DNA from: Fomitopsis serialis | Taxonomy: Eukaryota; Basidiomycota; Agaricomycetes; Polyporales; Fomitopsidaceae | Assembly: GCF_022376445.1 (NCBI RefSeq) | Contig: NW_025955028.1 | Location: 1-64,000 of the forward strand | Length of the DNA: 64,000 nucleotides | Reading direction: 5' to 3' | Part shown: positions 9,216 through 22,132 of the stretch, piece by piece | Position numbering within the stretch: the stretch's first letter is position 1 | Layout: the number at the start of each line of letters is the position of its first letter | Made by a program: the position numbers and the translations under genes | Notes under the pieces: model-generated | Seen by the model: only the letters and a program-made list of their open reading frames with translations | Told to the model about the DNA's origin: nothing | The model's database searches: none

Positions 9216-11189
9216 TTACGCCGTCTGACCAGTGCCGAATCGCCTCGTCGTCTCCTCGCCAGCGTGTCGAATCTGCCACGTCTGGAAAAGAATGTCAGCG
9301 CGCAGTCACTGGCGAGTGGTGAGAGGCAAAGTGGATACTCACCAACTCGTACGTCTTCACAGCATCTTCGTACGAGCTATGGATGCTGGTAAGTGCGTCA
9401 CTGTCCGGCTCGCGAATGGCATCGATCATCGTCGATATCTCTGTGTAGAATGGATCATCCTATGGTGTGTCAGACATAACTTCGTAGTCGCTCAAAGCAG
9501 CACAGATTCGAGAACGTACGTCAGGGAAGGTGTGTATCTCTGAATACGCGATGATAGTCAGCGAAGAGTATGGAAACAGGTCAGGCGTCCATACCGTCGC
9601 CAGCAACTCCAGGTTTGCGAACGGACAGCACGGGCGCCGATCCATAGGGATCAATCAACTTGAGTCTGTATCCATCCGCGTAGACCTCAAACTCTGTGTC
9701 GTACGTCGTTCCTAGACCAGCCACGCCCATCGTCTCAGCTACCCCACCCTTCTAAGCGACAGTGACTTACCGTGCAGTGCAATGACATGCGTGAGTGCTC
9801 CCACCGCACCGCCGGTGTACTTCCACGTCGCGCTCGTCAGCCTGGGCAGCCGCTTCTCGGGCGGGATGGCAGACTCGTCGAAGCGCTTGGCGGAGAGCGC
9901 GCCAGGGGCATCGTCGTGCACGACGGTGTGGGCAGATACGGACGGTAGGATGACGTCGCCGCCGAAATAACGAGAGAGATCGCCTATCGGAGGAGCAGGT
10001 GAGTGAAGCGGGTGCTGCTAAGCACAGGGCAACGCACAGAAATGAGTGGCTTGTTCGACAATGGCTAGATAATCAAAGCGTCACGATTGAATCTCTAAGT
10101 TGATCTGTATACCGACGTACGGCCTCCCGAGGAGTCTTTGTTCCACCATGGCTGTGACGAGTAGGTGGGTAGGACACCCGCGAGCATGACAGATAGCTTA
10201 CCAGTTTCCTCGCCCACTCGCTGTGGGAAGTAGATCGCGCATTGGATGAGATCGTATCAAATACACCGCTGATTAAACGCACTAGGCCATCACGTATCTC
10301 GCATTTGTTCCCATAACCACGAGGTTGTTCTCTTCGATGATTTTCCTTGAGGGGTATGGCGTGCAGACAGTCATATACACATCCATCTTAGATCCTCAAG
10401 TTACTTACTTCATCATCTGTACGGCTGTGAACGAATTCAAATATCGCTCACAACCAAGGATGCGTGTCTACACCGGCACCTACCTCTGGAATACCGTAAC
10501 ATATACCCAACGCCAACGAGCGTTCGGCGTTTCTGAGCTCGACAGCCACACGCCAACAACCGTCTACAGGCCCGCTGCTCACGGGTTTCTCGACGAAGAG
10601 GGCGCAGCCCGGAAACGCGGTGGAGAGCTGCAGCTCGATATCTGCACCTGGGACGTCGCTTCCGCGCGCGAAGGGCGGTGCGCCGACGATAGCCAGCCTT
10701 ACGCATCCCTTACTCGAGGACTGACGCAGTAACACAGTATTGGGAACACGCACTGGGGAAGCAGGCCATCTGACAGATTTGCCACGGCTTCGGCGACTGT
10801 AGAAAACGTCTTGCAAGAGGTATACGCCGAGGCGGCGTCGGACGCCTGCTTGCCTGCCAAAGCTGCAGCGGCGCGGCTCTGGTCGGGGTCAACGAGACCG
10901 ACAACGCGTAGCGACGTTCCCAGCTTGCTGCATTGGCCGCGAATTATGTCTAATCATGCACTAGAGCCAAAGAAACAACTCACCTCTCAAGACGGCGCGA
11001 CTGATACAGTTGGTGAGCAGAACAGGGTGTCAAACAGTCAGATTGCCATGAGCGCACTGACATGATTCCACGGCCCTTCGACAGATCCTGTGAACTCAGG
11101 GATCAGTGGGCAGTGAATAGTCGTGGGTAGCTCTGCGCCTCACCAAAGTTGATCTCTCCTGCACCAACGAGCAGGACGTTGAAGGTCAT
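9216..11189 (-). CDS. Gfo/Idh/MocA-family NAD(P)-dependent oxidoreductase
   Basis: A predicted soluble dehydrogenase; the substrate is unknown. The N-terminus NVLLVGAGEINFG is the Rossmann nucleotide-binding loop. Later blocks are LRVVGLVDPDQSRAAAAL, ALFVEKPVSSGPV (the conserved EKP of the family), VGVGYMLRYSR, KIIEENNLVVMG, VEQATHFC, RYFGGDV and SATWKYTGGAVGALTH. The gene is split into about a dozen short exons, including a 16-nt exon at 10409-10424 that encodes the join AVQMMK. The C-terminus reads TWQIRHAGEETTRR and ends at TAA 9216-9218. One single-base frame change is needed near 10550, between GCWRVAVEL and KRRTLVGVGY; elsewhere the exons join cleanly. The start is the only ATG before the GxGxxxxG motif. 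Confidence 0.85.
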
Positions 11190-11554
11190 GGTTAGCAACA
11201 GAGGTATCGGCATAACACGTGGTCCGACTTCGAGTCGATGTATCGATGCATCTGTGTACCCCAATTCCCGATACAGACACAACATGTGTCCCGACTGTAG
11301 AACAGTGAACGGTCATGGTTTCAATGTCCCGGACAGTCTTGGATAGTCTACAGCACACGACAGGGATGTTTGGTAGCCTAGCATCTGGGCTGCGTAAGCG
11401 ACTCATTCGACCACGAAAGCAGAACGGAAGATGATTCGGACATGCGAATACATTCGTGTCTTACGCCGGACTGGTACCGCACTGAGTGGCAGTCCATGAC
11501 ATTGACAGTGGGCGGGGGAAAGAGGAGGCTGTGCGTGGTGGGCACGATGACCGC

Positions 11555-11562
11555 GGTGCGAC
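11555..11562. repeat. Left target-site duplication of the MITE
   Basis: GGTGCGAC, repeated directly at 12135-12142 on the other side of the inverted-repeat element. An 8-bp duplication is what hAT transposases produce. Confidence 0.75.
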
Positions 11563-12134
11563 CAAGGGGCCGGCGCGCGCGCAGCGCGCCGGCCCCCACT
11601 GGTACAGACCCCCCCCGTGGGAATGCGATCGGGGGAGGTTCGGGCTACCTATTCAGGACACAGTACTATCGCCACTAAGTTACATCCATCGTCTCCCCTA
11701 GCCTCAGACCCTAGGCAGACCCTAAAGACCTCTTTGATGAAGGGCAGGGGCAATCTTCTACGTGGTTCAAAATGTACATACCTTGTAGTGGGTCAGTCAA
11801 ATGTGCAGCAGTACTTGCACGTACAGTAAAACATGGACTTCGAGAATGGCATCACAGATATATACTGCTCTGCCGCAATGACTAGATTGTGTCCATTTTG
11901 AGATTAATCATAACTCTGTCTGTATACCAGAGTGAAGTATGGTGGCAGTACGGAGGCGAGTATTGACAGAATGCGGCGAATGCGCTGAAGTTGTGCAGAA
12001 GATCGACAGAAGATAGTAAGAAGATAATGCGATTACGGGGCTGCCGTCCGTGTTAGGTAGTCTGAGCTTCCCGATCGCGTTCCACGGGGGGTCTGTACCA
12101 GTGGGGCCGGCGCGCTGCGCGCGCGCCGGCCCTG
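11563..12134. mobile_element. Non-autonomous hAT-like MITE (572 bp)
   Basis: Terminal inverted repeats of about 75-80 bp begin CAAGGGGCCGG on the left and CAGGGCCGG on the right (read inward) and share ACTGGTACAGACCCCCC and GCGATCGGG. The ends and the flanking 8-bp direct repeat GGTGCGAC fit the hAT superfamily. Each arm holds a near-perfect palindrome, GGGGCCGGCGCGC / GCGCGCCGGCCCC around a 5-nt loop (11566-11596 and about 12103-12133). The core has no transposase frame. It lies upstream of the Ser/Thr-rich membrane protein gene and of the oxidoreductase start, so it may affect either promoter. Confidence 0.8.
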
Positions 12135-12142
12135 GGTGCGAC
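12135..12142. repeat. Right target-site duplication of the MITE
   Basis: GGTGCGAC, identical to 11555-11562 and in the same orientation, immediately outside the right terminal inverted repeat. Confidence 0.75.
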
Positions 12143-12412
12143 TGCCGTCGCTGGTGGCAGTACACGTGATCTGGCGTAGTGGCAATCGCGACTTTGCTTC
12201 GCCGTCTCCTTCGCCTCCTCATGTCCCCCCTCCTCCGTCTCCTCTAGACTCGTCTTATCTGTCTGTATTCAATCCTAGAAACGGCTCCGTTCTTCCTGGC
12301 AGACTGACCTCAAACCATACTTTTCTCCGCGATGCGATTCGGACGCACCGTGAGACGGCGGCAGGTATGATAGCGTCTGTAAATACACATTCACATACAA
12401 AGTCTAATTGCC

Positions 12413-13976
12413 GACCAGGACATCGCACTGGCATTCAGACAGGACAACTCCTCTGCTAGTGCATCCGATACTGGGTCTGGGACGTCGGCAGCGAGTGCAG
12501 TCACATCCGACACCTTTCAGCCGACTCAGTCGGCGTCCTCTGATGGCTCTTCGTCAAGCCCGCCGACCGATGGTTCTTCTCGGGCAAGCGCTTCACAGGG
12601 GTCCACAACATCCTCGTCGGACGGCACCAGCGCTGTCCAAAGTGCGCAATCTTCCACGTCGTCCTCCACGCCGTACGTATCTTCTTTGTTATTGAGCGAT
12701 CGCTCTGACATTGGGCAAGCAGTTCTGCTACGCAATCGTCTACTTCCTCGACCACGATCTCATCTACTACGCCGCCGTCATCCTCATCGTCTCTACCTTC
12801 ATCAAGTTCTCAGCAGCCCTCGTCCAACTCGGGTTCCAGTAGTTCTGCGTCTGCTTCATCTACATCGCGTCATCGAGTTCCTCCTCTTCGTCCGGTTCAA
12901 CTAGCAGCGCAAGCTCCACGTCAAGTGGCTCTTCTTCGACTACCACGCCGCCGCCATCAAGTTCATCTTCTGCCTCTGGCCGAGAAACCACGATAGGCAC
13001 GAGTACCATCGTCCAGACGGTCAATGGGCAAGTCACTACCGTACGCACCTGTCTGCCTCTTGGCACCTCTCACTCTCTCACATTAGCCACAGTCCTTCCA
13101 ACCTATCGTCACGACCATGACCCAGTCTGACTCTGGTGGACTCTCGCCGACTGCCAATAAGGGCATCATCGCTGGATCTGTCGTCGGCGTGTGCGCCCTG
13201 CTCATCCTCGCTTTCGCTATGGTCGTGTTCTATCGCCGCCACAGGCACAAGAAGCTCGATTTCTTCAAGCGAAAACAACCAAAGCCGCGAAACATGCTGC
13301 TCGCCGGCGAGGACCTGGACGATCTGGACATGGGACCGCCGATGGCTAGCTACAGGGATTACCCCGGCTCCATGGTGTCGCACTCGGCATCACCGTCCGT
13401 CGCTGGTCACAACGCTTCGGGGAGCATCAGCGGCTCAATCATGAACCCGCAAGCATCCTACTCGCGCGTGCACATACCGGGTACTCCCATGCCATCGCCG
13501 CACCTCATGGGTATGCGGACGTCTGAGGCTGGCTCGATCTTCCAAGAGCAAGTTTGGCCCCCACCGCGCACCGCGTTCGTCGACCCCCTGGTCTCGACGG
13601 ATGACCTCACGCGCATCGTCGACGATGTCATGGGCCCGCGCGACGCCAATGGCATGCATCCGCCAACATCCTTTCGCACTGATTCGCGGCTTCGGGGGGG
13701 CACGAGAGCACCACGTCGCTGGACTCCGTGCCGGATATGCCAGTTGCTGGGGGGAGACACGGCAAGACTCCGTCGCAGACGACCTTGCTCCCTCCTGCAA
13801 GCCCCCAGACGCCGACCCGGCGCACACCGCTCTTTGTTACGAATATGGGCTCCGAGGCGCCGTCCATCTACTCACAACAGTCTCCGCCTCTCGGAGCGAG
13901 CAAACATCTGTCAAGCGAGGCTGAGCTGCGCCAGCCGCTGTCTACGGAGGGTGAACCTATGGGCGAGGCGTTGTAA
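12413..13976 (+). CDS. Ser/Thr-rich single-span membrane protein (Mid2-like architecture)
   Basis: The predicted extracellular part is almost all Ser, Thr, Ala and Pro and so probably O-glycosylated. It ends in TIVQTVNGQVTT and QPIVTTMTQSDSGGL, followed by one membrane span (IIAGSVVGVCALLILAFAMV, about 13165-13224) and a basic stop-transfer YRRHRHKKLDFFKRKQ. The cytosolic tail has LDDLDMGPP and ends STEGEPMGEAL at TAA 13974-13976. This layout is typical of fungal wall-stress sensors and WSC/Mid2-like proteins, but no lectin domain is visible, so a sensor role is only inferred. Introns at about 12673-12721 and 13040-13086. Two single-base frame changes are needed, near 12863 and in a G7 run near 13697. 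The 5' exon is unresolved: coding-like sequence continues upstream to about 12180, and no signal peptide was found. Confidence 0.7.
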
Positions 13977-16382
13977 GTTGAGAAGGCCACTTCGTGCCTT
14001 ATCGGACCATTCCCTTAACATCACTTATCGTAACATACGACCTGTTCTTTGAATCGGACTAGGTAATTTTCTTCACGACGGATACGGATCACGACCGCTC
14101 TCTCTGCACTATGCACTATACTTCACAGCTGTTCATTGCTTACCCCTCCGGACATCACTACACATCTTCCGTCGCGGATTTTTACTGGTTGCCGATGCTG
14201 ATATCTATAGTGTATAAACAACTATCCCGGACTACTTTTCGACTCGCATGGACGCTTGGCCGTGATACACATCGGGGGGCGACTGCTCTTCTTGCTTCCC
14301 TGTTGTCGCCGCTGTGTGCTTCCTGCTCTACCACTTGCCCCGCATTCAGGTGCGCGACTCGAAGATGCGTCACTGCATGCGAACACCTCAGTGTCGCCAG
14401 ACACGGCGAGCTGATTCTCGCATTGCAGTCCATTCTTCACGAGGGGTATAGCAGCGACCTCCCTCAGGCTGGATGCCACCGGTCCTCTGAATGTATAGTC
14501 ACATTGTCAACATTCAAGGTACGCACGCGCCGAGTCTGAGGAGCTCGGAATGTCTTCTAAAACTCACATTCCCGTGCAGTGTACCCGCATCGCTGTCGTC
14601 GACAAAGGGCGATCGACGCTCGCTGATTTGTACATGTGAGGCTACTAGTGATTTACCAGTGAGTATCTCATCAACTCAAATATACGATGGTCGCCAACGT
14701 GGATGTTCTCCCGTAGGATGCATGCCCCTGTGCCTCGTGGGGCGACAGACCGCTGTGCGAGTGCAAATTCAAAGCCCCCTGCGGCCTGGTGCACCTGACA
14801 TGGTACACAGTGAGTTGATCTTCGAGATTGTCCGACGAGCGCAAGCTAGTTGTACTGAACAAATCTACCACTGTTGCGTGTCGGCTGTTTCAGAGTCGGT
14901 AGTACTACACATGCAATGTTCCGCACAACTCGTCGTCGTTGCAAATTCCAATGCTTCTTCGAAGACATGAAAGGTTATAACAAGAGAGTAGTACTCCTCA
15001 CTCGGAGGTCAAATCCGACCATCAAGACGGTAACTGGTCTTCGCGAGTGATAGGACAGTAGTGCCCATTTGGGAGCTACAGCCAAGACTCTACAGCGGCT
15101 CCTGCAGCTTCGGTCGTCCGTATTGGAACACTCGCTCACGGTCCCAGCCGGAAGAAGCAAGGAGTCAATGGCATATATCAGTTCACCCAGTGCGAGCGGA
15201 CTCACCGGGCGCTTGCATTTGCACATGCCCATTCTTGATTGTACGACGTATAGGTAGCCCCTATAGCGAATGTCGGCCAGGTGCGTGTCTATTCAGTCAG
15301 CCCGAGTCGCCGTGATGGAACTATACAGAGATGTCCTCGAAGCCTTACGAACCCGGGTTACTTACTCCACCTGCCTGACTTCGACGTTCAGAATGCAGCA
15401 ACGTAGCGCACAGTGTACTTGCGGCTGCATAGGAGCGACATCATCGAAGGGAAGTGAGAAGCACGGGCGGACACTTTCACGTCAACTCCCCTTTGTTCCA
15501 GTAGCTGGAAGATCAACGTCAACATTCACGACTATCATTTAGTGCGGGACACCGAGTGTTGACAGAATCGGACCGCTTGAATGTAATGGGTGACTCGGCC
15601 GGGGATGCCCTGGGCTTGCCCTGAGCGACGTACGGTGGAGTTGTTGAAATGAGATACCGCCGCATATGACCGCGTGCGAAGGGAGGCCGTAAGTTGATAC
15701 AGTGCACGAGGCACAGCACGACTTGGCTTAGAACGACGACTTACGACATTCTCGATGGTTTGCTAGGCTGGTCCTCCTGGTCCGAGGTGGACAGTGCTAG
15801 TCTGTACACCGGCTGAACAAGATACCCGGAATACGCTATGACGAGCACGGGCGGTGCAGACAGACTAAATGAGTGTCAGAAGGCGACTCGTAGGTCAGTG
15901 GCCCACTCGCCGGTGCCAACTATCGGAAAGAAGGATGGGGGGATCCGTACTACTTGGAAGCCACAGCAGCATGGCAGCTCGCGTGCATGACAAGTTCAGG
16001 GACACTTACGATATGGGGCACAGGACACAGAAGCGCACGAAAATGAAAGGCACGAGCTCCAGTCTCCGAGCTATGCCAGCGGGAATTCCTAACTCGTAGA
16101 GAGTCCTGCAATGTGCCGTGCAAGGCAGGTGCTGCCCATCCGCCGGCTATCGCATCTGCATATGGCGCTTGGGCATTTATCACTGCATCGCTCCATCCGT
16201 GCACGAGTCTACTGTATACGTACATACTATTCTGTTAAAGTCGTCTGTTGAAACTAGCAGCGCCCGTCGCTTGTACGCCGATTGGCTCGACCAAGCGACA
16301 TGACGGAGTCGGAGGTGGGGTCTCTGGGATAACACACGATTGATGTCCGACTAGCTCAACTGCACCCTCGATTGCACCCGGT
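13977..16382. other. No recognisable gene (2.4 kb)
   Basis: Both strands carry only short open frames with no domain and no consistent exon structure. Codon and base composition look unconstrained. It may be old repeat or gene debris; I see no terminal repeats or other clear structure. Confidence 0.5.
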
Positions 16383-18515
16383 CTAGTTGAATTGATCTGC
16401 GTGTTCGTGCAGGTGCAGCCGTTTTGCTTCCGCTTCATTACGTTCGATGCTAAGTTGGACCTCTCTTTCCCAGTCTATGGCGAGCCAGACGACAGCATAT
16501 TCGCCCAGAGCAATAATGGTGAGGGCGACGACTTGTCCTATAATATAATGAGAGGGTCAATGTAACTTGTGTTCGGGCATTGCAAGAGATGCTAACTGAC
16601 CTATCCACAGACCCTGGAGCCCGAGTTGCGTTTGGGGAAGGAAGGCGAGCGCGATTCCCATCGGTAGCGCAAGGACATAGTATGCGACGAGATTGAATAT
16701 CGCGCCCAGGTGTTGACGTCCTACGGAATAATATATTTAGGAGCTTAAAGTGCGGCAGAGCAGCGGTCAACACACCCAGTCCACGTAAAACACCACCACA
16801 TGAACCAGCGAGACAATCGCATATCTGAGGACGCATGTTTACAAGTTGTCGGTTTCGAATTACACCATGGGAACGTACCTGAAACGAGGCAACCAGCGGC
16901 ATGATCTTGCTCACTAGCTGAACCACGTTCCTGTCTTCACTGATTGCATAGCCGAAAACCTGTTTGCAGATAGATCATAAGTTCGATGGCATTGTGCCTG
17001 GGAGAGCAAGGCATACGTTTTTGCAGGCCAGCAAGGTCGTCATAATGACGACTCCTACGATCGCGCTCAACAATGCGGATGCATGACTGGCTCGCTTGGC
17101 CCCTTGCGCGTGTTGACCGCCGATCAGACGACCAACACGCGTAGAAGCAGCGACACCTATGGAACAGTCAATGCACTATCACATTGCATGCGCAGCGCCA
17201 GACTCACCAATTCCGAAGGGTATGTTGTTCAAGACTGGAATTTTTCAGTAGCTGCAATAAACGGGAACAAACGACCGACCTTGATCGGCGGTCATTATGA
17301 CTGACTGTGCAGCGAGGGGTAGGGCGCCTAAATGGCCTGCAGCGAGTGCGACTATCTCAAAAGCAGCCCTGCCGAACGGTATTCCATGAGATATCTGAGT
17401 CGTCTCATGGACATGTCCGTGAAGTCGTGTGACATACCACTCGGTCCCAACCATCAAGATTCCAGGTATTGCCAAACTAAGGCACTGCACGCAACTCCTC
17501 AGATCGAACACAGTAGCGACATTTGCAGTGATCCAAGCTTCGTTCGCACGATGAGCGGGCGAGAAGTATGTGAAAGTTCCTAGGATGAGGAAGCAAAGAG
17601 TGAATGTCGCGGATATAGCAACCGGTGAACCCAGAAAGCCAAGGGACGTATAGTGGACGAAGAAGACATTGAGCCCGAGGTTTACAGGGGAAACCAGGAT
17701 GAGGACGACGGTCGAGGCGCGCATAATTCCTGTAGCATCAATCGAATCAGTGGTCGCTCAGCCACAGAGGAATCAGCGCAGTGAAGCACCTTGACATTGA
17801 AGATACTTCTTAAGGCTCTCGAAGCCGATGTATCCTGGTGCCCCAAGTATTAACACGGTCATGAATCGCTGCACGTCGCGACTCAGGTCAGGCTGTTGAC
17901 CAAGTAGTAACAGGACTGGTTCTAGATTGGCCCACAAAAAGCCGACGGGGATGAACAGAAGCCATAGAAGAACCAAGCAGCGCTGGAAATGAACAGACAG
18001 GGACTTCGGGTCTCCTCCGGCGAACGCTTGCGAGCCAAGGGTGTCAAGAGCTGTGGTACCTCCTAGGGCGACGCACCATCCTAAAGTAGCACATATTGTC
18101 AGTTGTCAATAGCAACCAATTGAGTATGCTCACCTATCGTGGCCAACATGAATGAGAACGCTGCCACGGAAAGCTCATGAGGCCCCAGACGTCCCACGAT
18201 CAAGACCGACACAGTCTGAATAGAATTCTGCAGGACGTATGATAATGTCACTGGATTACAAGGATACGCTGAGTTGCCTTTGAAGACTGCACAGGTGAAT
18301 TGCGACTCACCAGGTACAGAGTCGACCAACAATGACTTGAGAAGCGGTACGACTCGCGCGAGAGGCCCTTCCCTGTTTACAGACAACGGCGGGCCGGCTT
18401 CCGGTTGTGTAAGCAGCGTCACGGAGCTGTTCGAAGACGGTAGATCTGCGAAGGCATTCTGTGAACTCCCTACGCTGAGCAGAGGTTGCGTCTCGTCTGC
18501 GTTGGCGGAAGACAT
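16383..18515 (-). CDS. MATE-family multidrug/toxin efflux transporter, copy 1
   Basis: A 12-helix membrane antiporter of the MATE family, expected to export organic cations or drugs in exchange for protons or sodium. The cytosolic N-terminus has an acidic dileucine ETQPLL, a type of signal that can direct proteins to the vacuole (inference). Family blocks, in order: [129 protein letters not shown] and [19 protein letters not shown]. The gene has many exons and ends at TAG 16383-16385 after HLHEHAD. It is a tandem paralogue of the gene at 19402-21577 on the same strand. All exons read without a forced frameshift. Confidence 0.88.
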
Positions 18516-19401
18516 AAGCAGTAAGATATACAGCGCAAGACAAGATGGCTAGCGTCCATGCTCCGCCCATTTTGGTGATAACATAAATACCCTGGGGGCG
18601 CGCAGGAATCTCCGAGTAGACCGCTATCACAGCCTTTCGTGGACTAGACCCAGCTCGCTGCCGCCGACATATCCGCACAGAACAGTGGATCACCGTCGCG
18701 TTGACAGGTACGCTAATAGTAAAATCTTCCCGAAGGAACGCTCGCAGTCATTCTGAGAGCGATTGCTTGAGTCGACCAAGTCGGAGCACGCACTGGACGA
18801 CCCGTATTCCCAAGAGTCCATGCTGCTCTAGAAGCGCCATGCAGTGTAGTGTAGTGCTGACGATCGGAAGGTCGAAATTCTTGAGTTTAGTTCTAGAGGG
18901 GCACACCGTCCTTGTACGCGCCTAATCCGAGGTCAGCCAACTTCCGATCCGCGGGCTTTGCGGAGTCTCTGCACCGCATTAGCTAAACGTCGACGCCGAC
19001 CGTACCTAGTAGCTTGCGGGTCTGCAGCTCAAGTCAGAACAGAGCGACGGGCGATTGGAGATTTCAGACCGACTGAATGGCGGTATTCCGATATGCCTTT
19101 CAATTGTTTACCGAAAGTAGGAGACGCCCACATCTTCTGGGTCGAGTCATGACCGGAAACTTGAGAGCACTGGTACTGTGGTTGATACACTTTTCCACGT
19201 TTGCCGCTGTTCACCGGACGCCAGCAACCTCGCGCTCGTGAATAGGCCATCTTGACTGTAAGGCGTAAGATGAAAGGGATACATTTCGTGTTTATCATGT
19301 AGCTGCTACATCGGGGATCGTATCTGCGAAGCAAGGGACGCATAATTGTTAGCCAATAACATATGAGATGTTTGATATATGAGAAATTTCCGCCCGGGAC
19401 G
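18516..19401. other. Spacer between the two MATE genes
   Basis: 886 bp with no supported gene and no visible remnant of a third MATE copy. It must hold the promoter of copy 1 (transcribed leftward) and the 3' end of copy 2. Confidence 0.5.
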
Positions 19402-21577
19402 TTACAGCTCTTCGGCATCTTCGTGGAACTGGCGGCGCTTCGCTTCTTCTCGGTTGCGCTCGATGCTATACTGGATCTCTTTGTCCCAGTCGGTGCCTAA
19501 CCAGACGACGGCGTACTCGCCGAGGCCGACGATAAACAACGCCACCACTTGGCCTAAAGGAGAAACGAGCCCATAAGCTCAATCAACTGAAATGAACGGA
19601 GTTGGTATGTCATACCCAGCCAGAGTCCCTGCAAGCCCATGTGTGTCCGCTGGTGGAACGCCAGAGTGATTCCGAGGGGCAGGGCAAGGACGTAGTACGC
19701 CACGAGGTTGAACATGGCCCCAAGGTGCTGACGCCCTGGCAGACGAATAGCGTTAGGCTGGCGGCTTATTGATTGAGACGCGGACTGCTTACCTTGCCCC
19801 CGAAGGACGCCGCCACACGAACCCGCTAGACCATCCGCGATCTGCAGACGAAAACGTTTGAATAGGTCCCTGAAATCGGCGGATGACGTACCTGGAAGGA
19901 AGCCACGAAGGGCATAACCCTGCTCACGAGCGCCACCACGTCTGTATCGTCGCTGAACAGGAAACCGAAGACCTGCGGAACGGATGAGGCGGCAGATGAC
20001 CGGGACATGGGAGAATGCGCTCACGTTCCGTGTCGCAATCATGACGGTCATGACGACACATCCCACGACGACGCTGAGGAACGCAGAGGCATGGCTCGCG
20101 CGTTTCGCACCCGCTGCGTCTCGTGCCCCGATCAGATTCCCGACTCGTGCGGAGGCAGCCACGCCTATTTCATCGGTCAGCGCGATTGGACTAGAAGCGA
20201 GCGGGCGCAGATGCACGCGACGAACCTATCCCGAACGGGATTGTGTTGAGGACTGGTGAGAGTGTCAATCGGGTGGGAGCAGCGCAGACGTAAAAGATAA
20301 ACGGACTTTGGTCGGTGGTCATGATCACAGACTGCGCGGCGAGCGATAGGGAACTGAGCCGCCCAGCCGCTAGTGCGACGATTTCAAACGCAGCCCTGCG
20401 ACAAGTCAATCGGACCAAGATTCACGGCGAATCGCGATGCATCGATCGACTTGCCATTCTGTTCCTACCATAAAAATGCCGGGGATCGCGAGTTTGAGGA
20501 AGAAGGCACAGCTCTTGATGTCGAAGACGGTGGCGAGACGGATCCCGATCCAGGTCTGATTGCGGCGATGGGTGGGCGACAGGTATGTATAGAGACACAA
20601 CAGGGAGAAACAGAGCCAGTAGGTGATGGATATAGCAACTGGTGATCCGAGCAAACCGAGCGGTGTGTGGTGGATGCAGTAGACGTTGAGCGCCAAGTTG
20701 ACAGGAGCGACCATCAGGAGGACATATGTCGAGGCCCTCATGATGCCTGTTGGGGTAAGTGCGTATTCTCCGGAGCAGCATGGAAGGCGAAGGCGTACCC
20801 TGGCACTGGAGGTACTTCTTGACGCTCTCGAAGCCGATGTAGCCTGGTGCGCCTACAATCAAGACGCGCAGGAAGCGCTGCACGTCATAGCTGAGCCTCT
20901 CTTCCTGGCCAAGAGCGAGCAGGACGGGCTCGATGAATGCCCACAAGAAAGCGACCGGGATGAAGAGCAGCCACAGCAGGACGAGGCAGCGTTGGAAGTG
21001 GATCGACACCGTGCTGCGCTCTCCGCCGGTGAACGCCTGAGAGCCGAGTGTGTCGAGCGCAGTGGTACCACCGAGGGCGACACACCAGCCTGCTGTAGAG
21101 GTCAATGCGGTGCAGAGTCTCAGGAGACCGGACACGGGGCAGGAGCGAAGGAAGGTACGCACCGACCATAGCCAGCATGAGCGCGAAGGCAGCAGCCGAT
21201 AGCTCATCGGGACCGAGTCTGCCGGCGACGAGGACGGAGACGGTCTGGATGGAGTTCTGGAGGACATACGAGAGGATGACTGGCGTGAGGTGGTCAGCGA
21301 GCACGCGCAGCGGGACGACGAGGAGAGGCCGGAGGGGAGCGAGCGGGAGGGTTAGACGCTCACCGGGAAGGGAGTCGACCGCGAGAGACGCGAAGAGCGG
21401 ACCGAATGGCGGGGCGGGAATTTCCGGATCGGGCAGCTCTGTGGCGGCGAGGCTGGGGGAGTCTCCCACTCTCGTCGACCCGTTCGACGACGACGACGAG
21501 AGCCCGACGTCGCGCTCGCGGTAGCGAAGCAGAGGGCTTGTTTCATCAGGGTCTTGGGTCGTTCTGATGCTGCTCAT
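19402..21577 (-). CDS. MATE-family multidrug/toxin efflux transporter, copy 2
   Basis: Same architecture as copy 1. The start is [17 protein letters not shown], with the acidic dileucine ETSPLL, followed by a Ser/Asp-rich segment. Blocks: [147 protein letters not shown] and the C-terminal [20 protein letters not shown]. The stop TAA is at 19402-19404. The first intron splits PV within the first helix, after the TCCCTTCCCG exon end. The paralogues are clearly diverged, so the duplication is not recent. The upstream ATG choice avoids an in-frame non-ATG extension. Confidence 0.9.
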
Positions 21578-22132
21578 CTCGAGGGGGGACACACGGGAAG
21601 CTGGGATTCCGTAACTTCGCGAACCCTGTGCGCCCTTTTCTACTCGGCCAGACTCGTGGCTCTCCTCATGTCCACTCGTCCAAACACTGGTCCGGTCCTA
21701 TGCCCCCGCGTCCTCGTCATCTATCGCAACTTTAGACCGCCCAGTCAGATTGCAGGCCACAGCCCAGCCCGTTGGCCCCATCGATTGTTCGGTCGGAATC
21801 TCCATATGTAGCTGCTGAATGAAACGCCATCCCGGCACTCTGGCATCAGCTTCCAACACGGAAGATAAGACCTCCTGTGCCTTCAATACACTCCGGACTT
21901 ACGATATCGTAAACTTTCTGTTTGCCTCTTTGTTTTCCCCAATCTCTGCACTGTAGCGCCCTGGCTGCGTTCTGCTCCCGGTCATGGGGCAGAACATGCG
22001 CTATCGCGAGCGTTCTTCGTGACTGGGGCCACGCCTCGTCCTCTGCCGTACTCGATCCATTTAAAAGCTGTGTCCTTCTCCAATTTCCGACGCAACTCTT
22101 CGTCGCCCACTCACCTCGACTCAGAGCACGTC

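Noticed and set aside
11566..11596. GC-rich stem-loop read as a bacterial-type terminator
   Set aside because: It lies inside the terminal inverted repeat of a MITE, has no T tract, and the host is a fungus.
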